Source of the DNA: Nocardioides agri | GTDB taxonomy: Bacteria; Actinomycetota; Actinomycetes; Propionibacteriales; Nocardioidaceae | DNA: 64,000 nt | NCBI RefSeq assembly: GCF_013778305.1 | Contig: NZ_JACEIC010000002.1 | Span: forward strand, 248,001-312,000 | Direction of reading: 5' to 3' | Notes under the pieces: model-generated | The model's input: the letters and a program-made list of their open reading frames with translations, nothing else | Databases searched by the model: none | What the model was told of the DNA's origin: nothing | Shown here: in pieces, positions 8,570 to 18,861 of the stretch | Layout: every line of letters starts with the position of its first letter | Position numbering within the stretch: position 1 is the first letter of the stretch | Made by a program: the position numbers and the translations under genes

Positions 8570-9723
8570 CTACAACCCCATGTCCTTGGCGATGATCGTC
8601 TTCATGACCTCGCTGGACCCGCCGTAGATGCGGTTGACCCGGATGTCGGCGTACAGCCGGGCGATGGGGTACTCCCGCATGTAGCCGTAGCCGCCGTGCA
8701 GCTGGAGGCACTTGTCGACGACCCGGCCGGCCATCTCGGTCGCGTGCAGCTTGATCCGTGCCGCGTCGGCGGGCGTGAGGTCGCCCTGGTGCTCGAGCTC
8801 GATGCCCCGGTCGACGAGGGCCTGCGTCGCCAGCACCTCCGTGTCGCACTCCGCGAGCACGAACTTGGTGTTCTGGAAGGCGGCGACGGGCTTGCCGAAG
8901 ACGTGCCGCTCGAGGACATAGTCCTTCGCCAGCTGGACAGCCGCCGCGGCGCGGGAGACGGCGTCGACGCCGACGACCAGGCGCTCGCGCGGCAGGTTCT
9001 GGCCGAGGTAGGAGAACGCCTTGCCCTCCTCGCCGAGCAGGTCCTCGACCGGCACCCGGACGTCGGTGAAGGACAGCTCGTTGGTGTCGCTGGCCTTGAG
9101 CCCGATCTTGTCGAGGTTGCGCCCGTACGCGAAGCCGGAGCTGTCGGTGCGGACCACCAGCAGGCTCAGGCCGCCCCGGCGGTCGTCGGCCGTCGCCGGC
9201 GCCGTGCGGGCCACGACCACGCAGAGCTCGGAGTTGCGGGCGCCGGAGATGAAGGTCTTGGCGCCGTTGAGCACGTAGTGCGTGCCGTCCTCGGACAGCT
9301 TCGCAGAGGTGCGGATGCCGGCGAGGTCCGACCCGGTGCCGGGCTCGGTCATCGCGATGCACAGGACGATGTGACCGGCCGCGATGCCGGGGAGCCAGCG
9401 GGCCTTCTGCTCGTCGGTGGCGAGCGTCAGCAGGTAGGGCAGCACCATGCCGGTGCTGAGGCCGTAGTGGCCGAGCATGATGCCGGCGCGGGCGCTCTCC
9501 TCGCTGATGATGGCCGAGTACTTGTAGCTGATGTCTCCGGGCCCGCCGTACTCCTCCGGGATGCCGAAGCCGGTGACGCCGAGCTCGCCGAGCTTGGTGA
9601 ACAGCTCGCGGGGCGGCAGGCCCGCCTGCTCCCAGTCCGGGTAGTGCGGCACGACCTCCTTGGCGATGAAGTCCCGGATGACCAGCCGGAACGACTCCTG
9701 GTCCTCGTCGTAGACGGTGCGCT

Positions 9724-9727
<4 letters not shown>
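8570..9727 (-). CDS. acyl-CoA dehydrogenase
   Basis: A 385-residue FAD enzyme for alpha,beta-dehydrogenation of an acyl-CoA. Motifs: CIAMTEPGTGSDLAGI (flavin/substrate loop), FISGARNSELCVVVA, and QLHGGYGYMREYPIAR near the C-terminus. The IYGGSSEVMK stretch lacks the catalytic Glu of MCAD-type enzymes. The Glu in LPRERLVVG sits where isovaleryl- and long-chain ACADs carry the base, suggesting that subgroup and a branched or long substrate. The start overlaps the ligase stop (ATGA). Confidence 0.92.
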
Positions 9728-11264
<1,537 letters not shown>

Positions 11265-11268
<4 letters not shown>

Positions 11269-12158
11269 GATGTCCTCCTGAGCAGCTGGGGCGTCCGCAC
11301 CTCGATAGATCTGGGGAAGTCGCCGGACCCCATGACGTCGGCCAGCTCGGCGACCGTCCATCCCTGGTCCGTCTCCGCAACATGCCCCACCGAGTGGCCG
11401 GCGTACAGGCCGACGTGTCCGCCGGTGACCGAGAAGACCTGTCCAGTGAACGGGCAGTCGGCGCTCGCGAGGTAGGCGACCAACGGGGAGACGTTGCGCG
11501 GGTGGAACCGGTCGAACGCCTCCTCGTCCTCGGGCGCCGCGACGGCAGCCGCCAGCGCCGGAGCCGACGTCACCATCGCGGTGCGCGCTGCCGGCGAGAT
11601 CGCGTTGGCGCGTACGCCGTACCGACCGAGCTCCTGGGCCGCCACGGTCGCCTGGACGGCGAGCCCGGCCTTGGCCGCCGCGTAGTTCCACTGACCGACG
11701 TTGCCGTGCAGGCCGGCGGCCGAGGTCGTGTTGACGATCGACCGGTCCAGCCGCTCGCCCGCCTTGGCCCGGTCGCGCCAGTGGCGCGCCGCCGCGCGGG
11801 TGAGCGAGAAGGTGCCCTTGAGGTGCACGTCGAGCACGAGGTCGAACTCGTCCTCGGTCATGTTCCAGACCATCGCGTCGCGGACGACCCCGGCGTTGTT
11901 GACGATCGCGTGCAGGTCGCCGAAGTGCTCCAGCGCAGTGGCGACGAGCAGCTCTCCGGTGGCCATCTCGGCGATGCTCGCCGCCACGCCGACCGCCCTT
12001 CCGCCCGCAGCCCGGATCTCCTCGGCGACCTCGTCGGCGCCCACCAGGTCGTTGACGACGACGGCCGCGCCCTCCGCGGCGAAGAGCAGGGCATGCTCGC
12101 GCCCGAGCCCCGTGCCGGCGCCGGTGACGACCGCGACGCGGCCCTCCAGCTGTCCCAT
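11265..12158 (-). CDS. short-chain dehydrogenase/reductase, 3-hydroxyacyl-CoA dehydrogenase-like
   Basis: A 297-residue classical SDR. Cofactor motif TGAGTGLG near residue 13, NNAG, and the active-site pair Ser (NTTSAAG) and Tyr-Lys (YAAAKAG). The N-terminal VNDLVGADEVAEEI stretch resembles the dehydrogenase domain of peroxisomal multifunctional enzyme type 2, which oxidises branched 3-hydroxyacyl-CoA. An alternative GTG start at 12170 would overlap the thioesterase stop (GTGA) and add four residues. It lies in the same operon as the ligase. Confidence 0.87.
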
Positions 12159-12166
12159 GGTCGTGC

Positions 12167-13105
12167 TCACCTCTCGTTCGGCGGTCCGGAGACCGCTTCG
12201 TTCGTGGGTCGGCTCCGCACGGTGCGCAGCACCGACTCCTGCGCGGCCGAGGCGACCAGGACCCCGTCGCGGGTCCAGAACTCGCCATGGTTCATACCTC
12301 GACCGTCGCCTGCCGAGGGGCTTCGCTGGACGAAGAGCAGCCACTCGTCGGCGCGGAACGCACGGTGGAACCACACCGCGTGGTCGATCGACGCCAGGGC
12401 CAGCCGAGAGGGCGCCTGGCGCAGCGGGTAGAGCACGTCGTGGTCGAGCGTCGCGGTCTGCGCGAGGCTGATGTCCGAGCAGTAGGTCAGGGCCGACGCG
12501 TGCAGCATCGGGTCGTCTCCGAGCGGGTGCGCGCTGCGAATCCAGACGCACTGACGGATCTCCCCGGCCCGGTCGGCGCCGGTCTCCTCGACCGGCACGA
12601 CGCGCAGCTGGGTCACGTGGGCGTACGGCGAGGTCTCGTAGGAGGACGGATGGATCTCCGACCACACCTGCCAGGCGTCGACCAGCTCCTCCGGCGGCGC
12701 CACCTCGGGCATCGCCGGCTGCCGCTCCGGGCCGGCGTCCGGCCCCTCCGGCGCCTTGAAGGACGCGGCCAGGGTGAAGACCGGCTCGCCCCCCTGCGAG
12801 GCGACGACCCGACGGGCGTCATAGCTGCGTCCGTCCCGGAGCCGCTCGACGGCGTACTCGACCGGGCGGCGGGTGTCACCGCTGCGCAGGAAGTAGCCGT
12901 GCAGCGAGTGGACGACGCGTCCGGCGTCGACGCTGCGCCCGGCGGCCGTCAGCGCCTGTGCCGCGACCAGGCCGCCCATCGCCCGCAGCGGCGCACCCCC
13001 GTGGCACCACGCGGTGTAGCGGTCCGGGTCGACCTCCTGGACGTCCAGCCAGTCGGCGAGCGCGGAGGCAGTGCCGAGGACGGCCGGTCCGACAGGGGAC
13101 GTCAC
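12167..13105 (-). CDS. tesB: acyl-CoA thioesterase II (TesB-type, double hotdog)
   Basis: A 312-residue TesB-family protein with two hotdog halves. Diagnostic stretches are GGLVAAQALTAAGR and VHSLHGYFLRSGD in the first half, and SIDHAVWFHRAFRADEWLLF, GRGMNHGEFW and LVASAAQE in the second. It would hydrolyse acyl-CoA to free CoA, perhaps to relieve trapping of CoA by slowly degraded intermediates. The GTG start at 13105 has GAGGAG nine bases upstream and overlaps the ferredoxin stop (GTGA). Confidence 0.9.
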   Translation of the reverse strand: MTSPVGPAVLGTASALADWLDVQEVDPDRYTAWCHGGAPLRAMGGLVAAQALTAAGRSVDAGRVVHSLHGYFLRSGDTRRPVEYAVERLRDGRSYDARRVVASQGGEPVFTLAASFKAPEGPDAGPERQPAMPEVAPPEELVDAWQVWSEIHPSSYETSPYAHVTQLRVVPVEETGADRAGEIRQCVWIRSAHPLGDDPMLHASALTYCSDISLAQTATLDHDVLYPLRQAPSRLALASIDHAVWFHRAFRADEWLLFVQRSPSAGDGRGMNHGEFWTRDGVLVASAAQESVLRTVRSRPTNEAVSGPPNER

Positions 13106-13305
13106 GGAGCGGTCTCCTCGAGGGTGATCGCGAGCGCGGGGCACAGCAGCGCGGCCTCGCGGACCTGGTGGTCCAGGTCGTCGGCCGGCTGCTCCTGCAG
13201 CAGCACGACGATGCCGTCGTCGTCGCGCTGGTCGAACACCTCCGGGGCCGCGAGCACGCACTGCCCGCCTCCGACGCACCTGTCCTCGTCGATGTGGATC
13301 TTCAT
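13102..13305 (-). CDS. [3Fe-4S] ferredoxin, P450 partner
   Basis: A 67-residue ferredoxin. The cysteines follow the [3Fe-4S] pattern: Cys10-x5-Cys16 and a final Cys-Pro at residues 55-56 (ALLCPALA), with no fourth ligand. Such small acidic ferredoxins are the usual electron donors of actinobacterial P450s. The gene lies 16 nt downstream of the P450, and the matching reductase is in the same operon (7377-8567). Confidence 0.93.
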   Translation of the reverse strand: MKIHIDEDRCVGGGQCVLAAPEVFDQRDDDGIVVLLQEQPADDLDHQVREAALLCPALAITLEETAP

Positions 13306-13321
13306 GGGGTTGCTCCTTTCG

Positions 13322-14557
13322 TCACCAGGTCACGAGCAGCTCGTGCGCGCCGTAGATCGACATGTCCGTCTTGAACGGGACGTCGGTCAGCGGCTGCGCG
13401 AGAGCGAGCGTCGGGATCCGGCGGAAGAGGGTGGAGAAGACGACCTGCAGCTCGACGCGGGCGAGCTGTTGGCCGAGGCACTGGTGCACGCCGAAGCCGA
13501 AGGCCAGGTGGTGGCGGGCCGGCCGCGTGATGTCGAGGCTGTCGGGGCCGGCGTGCTCGCCGTCGGCGAACGCCGCAGCGTCGCGGTTGCCGGGGCCGAG
13601 CGCCAGGATGACGCCCTCACCGCGGCGGATCGTGGTGCCCGCGACCTCGAGGTCCTCGATCGCCACCCGACGCAGGCCGCTGTGCACGATCGTCAGGTAG
13701 CGGAGCAGCTCCTCCACCGCCCCAGCGGCGACCGCGGGGTCCTCCGCGTCACGGATCAGTGCGAGCTGGTCGGGGTTCGTCAGCAGCGCCGCCGTGCCGA
13801 GGGCGATCATGTTCGCCGAGGTCTCGTGGCCGGCGGTGAGCAGCAGGAGGCCCATCCGGGACAGCTCCTCGCGGGTGCGCAGGCCCGGAACGAGCTGCTC
13901 GGTGGCGAGCCGGCTGAGCAGGTCGTCGCCGGGCGCCTGGGCCTTCTCGTCGAGAAGGCCCCCGATGAGGTCGAGCAGCTCCTCCGCAGCGGCGGTGGTG
14001 TCAGCCGGCGTCGAGGAGGCAGCCACGAAGACCTTGGTCAGGTCCTGGACCCGGGCGTGATCGACGTCTGGAGCGCCCAGCAGGTCGCAGATCATCACCG
14101 TGGGCACGGGCAGCGCCAGCTTCTCGACGAGGTCGGCCGGCTTCTCGCCGGCGAGCATCTCGTCGATGGCCCGGTCCGTCACCCCCTGGATGACCTCGCG
14201 GAGCGACTGCATCCGCTTGGCCGTGAACTCGCGCGCGAGCACGCGGCGCGGCTCGTCGTGCTCCTCGACACCGTCGGCGGTGAAGAACGTCTTCGCGCGC
14301 GACCTGCGGGCGCGGATGGCCGCGGACTGGTGCGGATAGCCCTCGTTGTCGATGTCGGCACTGATCGCCGGGTGGCTGAGGACGGCGCGGATGTCCGCGT
14401 GGCGGGTGACCAGCCAGGGCCGGCTGCCGTCCCAGATCTGGACCCGGCGGATGCCGTCGGTGTCCCGGATCTCGGCGAGCTCCGCCGGCGGGTCGAACGG
14501 GCAACGCGCGGCGTCCCGCGGCATCGGGTAGGCGGGTGCGTCACCGGTGTGCAGCAT
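13322..14557 (-). CDS. cytochrome P450
   Basis: A 411-residue bacterial P450. Visible hallmarks are the I-helix LLLLTAGHETSANMIALG, the ExxR motif in AVEELLRYL, and the heme loop AFGFGVHQCLGQQLARVE with Cys360 as the iron ligand. The ATG at 14557 is used because GGGAG lies at a suitable distance; an upstream extension of 19 residues would run over the promoter. It is the first gene of the minus-strand operon, so hydroxylation is co-expressed with beta-oxidation. The general sequence resembles CYP105/CYP107-like soluble enzymes, but the subfamily and substrate are not certain. Confidence 0.92.
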   Translation of the reverse strand: MLHTGDAPAYPMPRDAARCPFDPPAELAEIRDTDGIRRVQIWDGSRPWLVTRHADIRAVLSHPAISADIDNEGYPHQSAAIRARRSRAKTFFTADGVEEHDEPRRVLAREFTAKRMQSLREVIQGVTDRAIDEMLAGEKPADLVEKLALPVPTVMICDLLGAPDVDHARVQDLTKVFVAASSTPADTTAAAEELLDLIGGLLDEKAQAPGDDLLSRLATEQLVPGLRTREELSRMGLLLLTAGHETSANMIALGTAALLTNPDQLALIRDAEDPAVAAGAVEELLRYLTIVHSGLRRVAIEDLEVAGTTIRRGEGVILALGPGNRDAAAFADGEHAGPDSLDITRPARHHLAFGFGVHQCLGQQLARVELQVVFSTLFRRIPTLALAQPLTDVPFKTDMSIYGAHELLVTW

Positions 14558-14604
14558 GAGGGCTCCCAGGGGTCGAACTCTGACAAACGCCCGGATGGAC
14601 GTGA

Positions 14605-14621
14605 CCCTAACCATAATTCAC
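14605..14621 (+). promoter_or_regulatory. operator-like motif B (P450 operon)
   Basis: The sequence CCCTAACCATAATTCAC shares the CTAAC-N4-rTtcAC pattern with sites A, C and D. It lies 48 bases upstream of the P450 start and covers the predicted -10 element of the minus-strand promoter. Confidence 0.5.
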
Positions 14622-14640
14622 TTCTTGTCGTCGCTGTCAA
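14610..14640 (-). promoter_or_regulatory. predicted promoter of the P450-Liv operon
   Basis: On the minus strand TTGACA (14635-14640) is followed after 19 bases by TATGGT (14610-14615). The spacing is slightly long. Motif B overlaps the -10, consistent with repression by steric block. Confidence 0.45.
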
Positions 14641-14766
14641 GCCAACGCCGCCCGTCGATTCCGGCTCGGGAGCGCACATGCGCCCGGTCGAGCGTCACGA
14701 AGGCGCGAATCTGTGTTCTGCCATGTCTGTCGAACTGGGAATTACATGGCAATGCGCCGCGCGATC

Positions 14767-14796
14767 TTGACAATCCGTCGGCCGGGTACCTATAAG
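14767..14796 (+). promoter_or_regulatory. near-consensus sigma-70 promoter of the thiolase operon
   Basis: TTGACA (14767-14772) and TATAAG (14791-14796) are separated by 18 bases. This is unusually close to consensus for such a GC-rich genome. Motif C begins at the last base of the -10. The start codon at 14829 is about 32 bases downstream. Confidence 0.6.
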
Positions 14797-14813
14797 TGAA
14801 CCATCGTTAGATC
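14796..14813 (-). promoter_or_regulatory. operator-like motif C (thiolase operon)
   Basis: Read on the minus strand this is GATCTAACGATGGTTCAC, an imperfect inverted repeat (TAAC-N4-GTTCA). It begins at the last base of the -10 and would cover the transcription start of the plus-strand operon. It shares the pattern with motifs A, B and D. Confidence 0.55.
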
Positions 14814-14828
14814 CAACGAAGGGTTGAC

Positions 14829-16016
14829 ATGAGTCGCAGAGTGCTCGTTGCAGGCGTCGGCATGGTCCCGTTCACGAAGCCGAGCGCCGGCCTGACCTAT
14901 GATCATCAAGGCGCCGGTGCTGCGAGAGCAGCGCTCGAGGACGCCGGCTTCCAGTACGACGACATCCAGCAGGTGTACGCGGGCTATGTTTACGGCGACT
15001 CGACCGCCGGGCAGCGCGTGGTCTACCAGCTGGGCAAGAGCCGCGTTCCGGTGCTCAACGTCAACAACAACTGCGCATCCGGATCCTCCGCGCTGTGGCT
15101 CGCCCGCCAGGCTGTGGCGAGCGGGGTGGTCGACTGCGCACTCGCCGTCGGCTTCGAGCAGATGCCGCCCGGCGCCCTCAGCGCGAAGTGGACCGACCGC
15201 CCCGCCCCCCTGACCGACTTCAAGGCGACCCTGGAGGACATCTACCCGGTCGACCCGTCGCTGCCGATGACGCCGCAGTACTTCGCGGCAGCCGGCGCCG
15301 AGTACGTCGAGCGCTACGACGTCCGGCCGGAGATGTTCGCGTCCGTGTCGGTGAAGGCGCGCGCGCACGCGGCCGGCAACCCCTACGCCGTCTTCCGCGA
15401 CCAGGTCACGGTCGAGCAGGTCCTCGACTCCACTCCGGTCGCCGGGCTGCTGACGCGGCTCCAGTGCTGCCCGCCCACGTGCGGCGCCGCAGCGGCCGTC
15501 GTCTGCTCCGACGACTTCGCCCGGGCGCACGGGCTGCAGCCGCGGGTCGCGATCGCCGCCCAGACCCTGCAGTCCGACGCCGACGACGTCTTCGAGAGCC
15601 GGAGCGCGATGACGTTGGTCGGCAGTGACGTGACCCGCCGGGCCGCCGCGGAGGTCTACGCCGCCGCGGGCGTCACGCCCGCCGACGTCGACGTCGTCGA
15701 GCTGCACGACTGCTTCACGGTCAACGAGGTGCTCTCCTACGAGGCGCTCGGTCTGTGCGAGGAGGGCGGCGCCGAGAAGTTCATCGCCGACCGCCAGAAC
15801 ACCTACGGCGGCCAGGTCGTGACGAACCCTTCCGGCGGCCTGCTGTCCAAGGGACACCCCCTCGGCGCCACCGGGCTCGCCCAGACGGCGGAGATCACCT
15901 GGCAGCTGCGGGGAGAGGCCGGAGACCGCCAGGTGCCCGACGCGCGGGTGGGCCTCCAGCACAACCTCGGCCTCGGCACCGCCGGCGTCGTCACCGTCTT
16001 CGAGAGGCTCTCCTGA
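14829..16016 (+). CDS. SCP-x-type thiolase (lipid-transfer protein, Ltp family)
   Basis: A 395-residue thiolase-fold protein of the SCP-x/Ltp group. Key features are VNNNCASGSSAL with the nucleophilic Cys, VELHDCFTVNE, SKGHPLGATG with the catalytic His, and LQHNLGLGTAG. It should cleave a 3-ketoacyl-CoA, or in Ltp2-like relatives retro-aldol-cleave a 3-hydroxy thioester of a branched chain. Ltp2-type aldolases need a DUF35 partner, which is not present here, so thiolysis is favoured. The start ATG at 14829 follows GAAGGG; this is the first gene of the plus-strand operon. Confidence 0.88.
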   Translation: MSRRVLVAGVGMVPFTKPSAGLTYDHQGAGAARAALEDAGFQYDDIQQVYAGYVYGDSTAGQRVVYQLGKSRVPVLNVNNNCASGSSALWLARQAVASGVVDCALAVGFEQMPPGALSAKWTDRPAPLTDFKATLEDIYPVDPSLPMTPQYFAAAGAEYVERYDVRPEMFASVSVKARAHAAGNPYAVFRDQVTVEQVLDSTPVAGLLTRLQCCPPTCGAAAAVVCSDDFARAHGLQPRVAIAAQTLQSDADDVFESRSAMTLVGSDVTRRAAAEVYAAAGVTPADVDVVELHDCFTVNEVLSYEALGLCEEGGAEKFIADRQNTYGGQVVTNPSGGLLSKGHPLGATGLAQTAEITWQLRGEAGDRQVPDARVGLQHNLGLGTAGVVTVFERLS

Positions 16017-16017
16017 C

Positions 16018-16473
16018 ATGCCCGTCGACCGCAGCATCATCGGTTCGCGGACCCCGGCGTTCTCGACCGTCGCCGAGCGCGGCCGGCTGAGGTTCTTCGC
16101 GCAGGCGACCGGCCAGACCGACCCCGTCTACACCGACGTGGCGGCCGCGGCGGAGGCCGGGCACCCTGACCTCCCGGTCCCGCCGACGTTCCTGTTCTGC
16201 CTCGAGATGGACAACCCGGCCCGCGGCAGCTTCCTGTCCGACCTCGGCATCGACGTCCGCACGATCCTCCACGGGGGCCAGTCGTTCCGCTACCACGCTC
16301 CGGCGTACGCCGGGGAGACCCTCACCTTCTGGACCGAGGTGGCCGACGTGCAGAGCAAGAAGGGCGGTGCGCTCGAGCTCATCGTCCGTGACACGCACGT
16401 CGAACGGGACGGCGCCGAGATCGCGACGCTGACCGGCACCATCGTCGTGCGGGACCCGAGGGCGGGCCGATGA
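16018..16473 (+). CDS. MaoC-like hydratase subunit (FAS1-like/MaoC N-terminal domain)
   Basis: A 151-residue hotdog-fold protein of the MaoC_dehydrat_N (FAS1-like dehydratase) family. It contains RFFAQATGQTDPVYTD, PPTFLFCLE and LHGGQSFRYHAPAYAGETL. It lacks the hydratase-2 catalytic motif and would be the non-catalytic half of a heteromeric enoyl-CoA hydratase. It begins 1 nt after the thiolase stop and overlaps the next MaoC gene by 4 nt (ATGA), as expected for obligate partners. Confidence 0.85.
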   Translation: MPVDRSIIGSRTPAFSTVAERGRLRFFAQATGQTDPVYTDVAAAAEAGHPDLPVPPTFLFCLEMDNPARGSFLSDLGIDVRTILHGGQSFRYHAPAYAGETLTFWTEVADVQSKKGGALELIVRDTHVERDGAEIATLTGTIVVRDPRAGR

Positions 16474-16865
16474 TCGCGGCCGATCTCGCACCCGGCGCCG
16501 TCCTCTCGCTGGAGTGCCCGACCATCACCCGCACCGCCCTGGCGCTCTACGCCGGCGCATCGGGCGACCACAACCCCGTGCACATCGACATCGACGCGTG
16601 CCGAGCCGTCGGCATCGACGACGTCTTCGCCCACGGCATGCTCTCGATGGCCTACTTGGGCCGGTTGCTCACCGACAGCTTCCCGCAGCAGAGCGTTCGG
16701 TCCTTCGAGGTGCGCTTCACCGCGATCACGCCGGTGAACGCCTCACCCACCTGCCACGCCACCGTCACCGACGTCGAGGACGGGCACGCCCACCTCGACC
16801 TCTCCGTCCAGCTCCCCGACGGGACCGAGACCCTCCGGGGTCGCGCCGTCGTCTCCCTCCCCTGA
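16470..16865 (+). CDS. MaoC-like (R)-specific enoyl-CoA hydratase subunit
   Basis: A 131-residue hotdog protein with the hydratase-2 motif: YAGASGDHNPVHID followed by VFAHGMLSMAYLGRLL. The Asp and His of the DHNPVHID stretch are the catalytic residues in this family. Paired with the upstream FAS1-like subunit it would hydrate a bulky 2-enoyl-CoA, as ChsH1/ChsH2 do in steroid side-chain degradation; that comparison is by analogy. Confidence 0.88.
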   Translation: MIAADLAPGAVLSLECPTITRTALALYAGASGDHNPVHIDIDACRAVGIDDVFAHGMLSMAYLGRLLTDSFPQQSVRSFEVRFTAITPVNASPTCHATVTDVEDGHAHLDLSVQLPDGTETLRGRAVVSLP

Positions 16866-16891
16866 ATCCCCGACCCGAGGAAGTCCCCCAC

Positions 16892-17695
16892 ATGAGCACG
16901 TTGCAGGACAAGGTCGCGATCGTCACCGGCTCCGGTCGCGGCATCGGCCGCGAGGTCGCCCTCAAGCTCGCCGCCGAGGGCGCCAGCGTCGTCGTCAACG
17001 ACATCGACGAGGCGCCCGCCAAGGAGACCGTCTCCGACATCCTCGAGGCGGGCGGCCAGGCGGTCGCCTGCGTCGGGTCGGTCACCGACCACGACTTCGC
17101 GGACAGGTTCATCGGCACCGCCGTCGACACGTTCGGGGGCCTCGACATCATCGTCAACAACGCCGGCTACATCATGGACAGCGTCATCCAGCGGATGACC
17201 GACGAGCAGTGGAGCACCGTGCTCGACATGCACCTCACGGCACCGTTCCGCATCCTGCGCGCCGCGCAGCCGTACATCAAGGCGAACCCGACCGACTACC
17301 ACCGCAAGGTCGTCAACGTCTCGTCGGTGTCTGGCGTCTACGGCAACATCGGACAGGCCAACTACGCCGCCGCCAAGTCCGGCGTGATCGGCCTGACCAA
17401 GACGCTCGCCAAGGAGTGGGGGCGCTACAAGGTCAACGTCAACGCCGTCGCGTTCGGCTTCATCCTCACCCGGATGACCGAGGCCGTCGCAGGCGAGGAC
17501 ATGTTCATCGAGATCGAGGGCCGCAAGGTCCGCGCCGGCGTCAGCCAGGCGGCGATGGACAGCGTCACCCGCACCAACCCGCTCGGCAGGCCCGGCACCC
17601 CGGCGGAGGCCGCCGGCGCCGTCTACGCCTTCTGCCTGCAGGAGATGAACTACGTCTCCGGGCAGTGCATCACCGTGGACGCGGGTTCCCGGTGA
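16892..17695 (+). CDS. short-chain dehydrogenase, 3-oxoacyl reductase/3-hydroxyacyl-CoA dehydrogenase-like
   Basis: A 267-residue classical SDR with TGSGRGIG (cofactor), NNAGY, the catalytic Ser in NVSSVSG and Tyr-Lys in YAAAKSG. The C-terminal end (NYVSGQCITVDAGSR) is typical of FabG-like members. It probably oxidises the 3-hydroxyacyl-CoA made by the MaoC pair. The start follows a 26-nt gap with a GAGGAA ribosome-binding sequence; the stop shares one base with the thiolase start. Confidence 0.88.
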   Translation: MSTLQDKVAIVTGSGRGIGREVALKLAAEGASVVVNDIDEAPAKETVSDILEAGGQAVACVGSVTDHDFADRFIGTAVDTFGGLDIIVNNAGYIMDSVIQRMTDEQWSTVLDMHLTAPFRILRAAQPYIKANPTDYHRKVVNVSSVSGVYGNIGQANYAAAKSGVIGLTKTLAKEWGRYKVNVNAVAFGFILTRMTEAVAGEDMFIEIEGRKVRAGVSQAAMDSVTRTNPLGRPGTPAEAAGAVYAFCLQEMNYVSGQCITVDAGSR

Positions 17696-18861
17696 TGCGC
17701 GACGCGGTGATCGTCGACGCCGTCCGCACGCCCGTGGGCAAGCGGAACGGCTCGCTGTCCCGGCACCACTCGGCCGACCTCTCGGCCCACGTGCTGAACG
17801 CGCTCGTCGAGCGCACCGGCCTCGACCCGGCCACGGTCGACGACGTCATCTGGGGCTGCGGCATCCCGATCGGCATGCAGAGCGGCTGCGTCGGCCGGGC
17901 CGCCGTCCTGGCCGCCGGCTGGCCGGAGTCGGTGCCGGGCGTGACCGTCGACAGGCAGTGCGGGTCGTCCCAGCAGGCCGTGCACCAGGCGGCCGCCGGC
18001 GTGATCGCGGGCCAGTACGACGTCGCCGTGGCGGGCGGCGTGGAGATCATGAGCGCCGTCCCCGCCCGCGCCGCCGTCGGCGACGGGTCCCACGGTCTGC
18101 CGTTCGGTCCGACGGTCTGGGACCGCTATGACGGGTTCCGCTTCCACCAAGGCGTCGGCGCGCAGCTGATCGCGGAGAGGTTCGGCATCTCCCGCACCGA
18201 GATGGACCAGCACGCGCTCGACTCCCACGCCCGGGCGGCCCGCGCCATCGACGAGGGCCGGTTCAAGGACCAGATCGCGCCCGTCACCGTCACCGACGAG
18301 GACGGCTCCACGCGCGTCTTCGACACCGACGAGGGCATCCGCCGCGGCTCCACCATCGACAAGCTCGCCGCCCTGCCACCGGCGTTCGACGAGAACGGGT
18401 CGATCACCGCCGGCAACGCGTCCCAGATCTCCGACGGATCGGCAGCCGTGCTCGTCACGACCAGCGAGCACGCCGCGGCGCAGGGGTGGACCCCGATCGC
18501 CCGGATCCACACGGCGGTCGTCACCGGCGCCGACCCGGTCACGATGCTGACCGGGCCGATCCCGGCGACCGAGAAGGCGCTGGAGCGCAGCGGCCTCGCG
18601 CTCGACGACATCGGCGTCTTCGAGATCAACGAGGCCTTCGCCTCCGTGACCCTCGCCTGGCTCCGAGAGACCGGCGCCGACTACGAGGCCATGAACCCCA
18701 ACGGCGGCGCGATGGCGATCGGGCACCCGATCGGCGGCTCGGGCGCACGCATCATGACGACCCTCGTCCACCACATGCGCGACCAAGGCATCCGCTACGG
18801 CCTCCAGTCGATGTGCGAGGGCGGCGGCATGGCGAACGCGACGATTCTGGAGCTGCTATGA
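17695..18861 (+). CDS. acetyl-CoA acyltransferase (thiolase)
   Basis: A 388-residue degradative thiolase. The nucleophilic Cys is in VDRQCGSSQQAV, the His in GGAMAIGHPIGGSGAR, and the second Cys in QSMCEGGGMANATI. The N-terminal VDAVRTPVGKRNGSLS motif is also typical. It cleaves 3-ketoacyl-CoA with CoA and complements the SCP-x thiolase. It overlaps the preceding gene by one base (TGATG) and the next by four (ATGA). Confidence 0.93.
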   Translation: MRDAVIVDAVRTPVGKRNGSLSRHHSADLSAHVLNALVERTGLDPATVDDVIWGCGIPIGMQSGCVGRAAVLAAGWPESVPGVTVDRQCGSSQQAVHQAAAGVIAGQYDVAVAGGVEIMSAVPARAAVGDGSHGLPFGPTVWDRYDGFRFHQGVGAQLIAERFGISRTEMDQHALDSHARAARAIDEGRFKDQIAPVTVTDEDGSTRVFDTDEGIRRGSTIDKLAALPPAFDENGSITAGNASQISDGSAAVLVTTSEHAAAQGWTPIARIHTAVVTGADPVTMLTGPIPATEKALERSGLALDDIGVFEINEAFASVTLAWLRETGADYEAMNPNGGAMAIGHPIGGSGARIMTTLVHHMRDQGIRYGLQSMCEGGGMANATILELL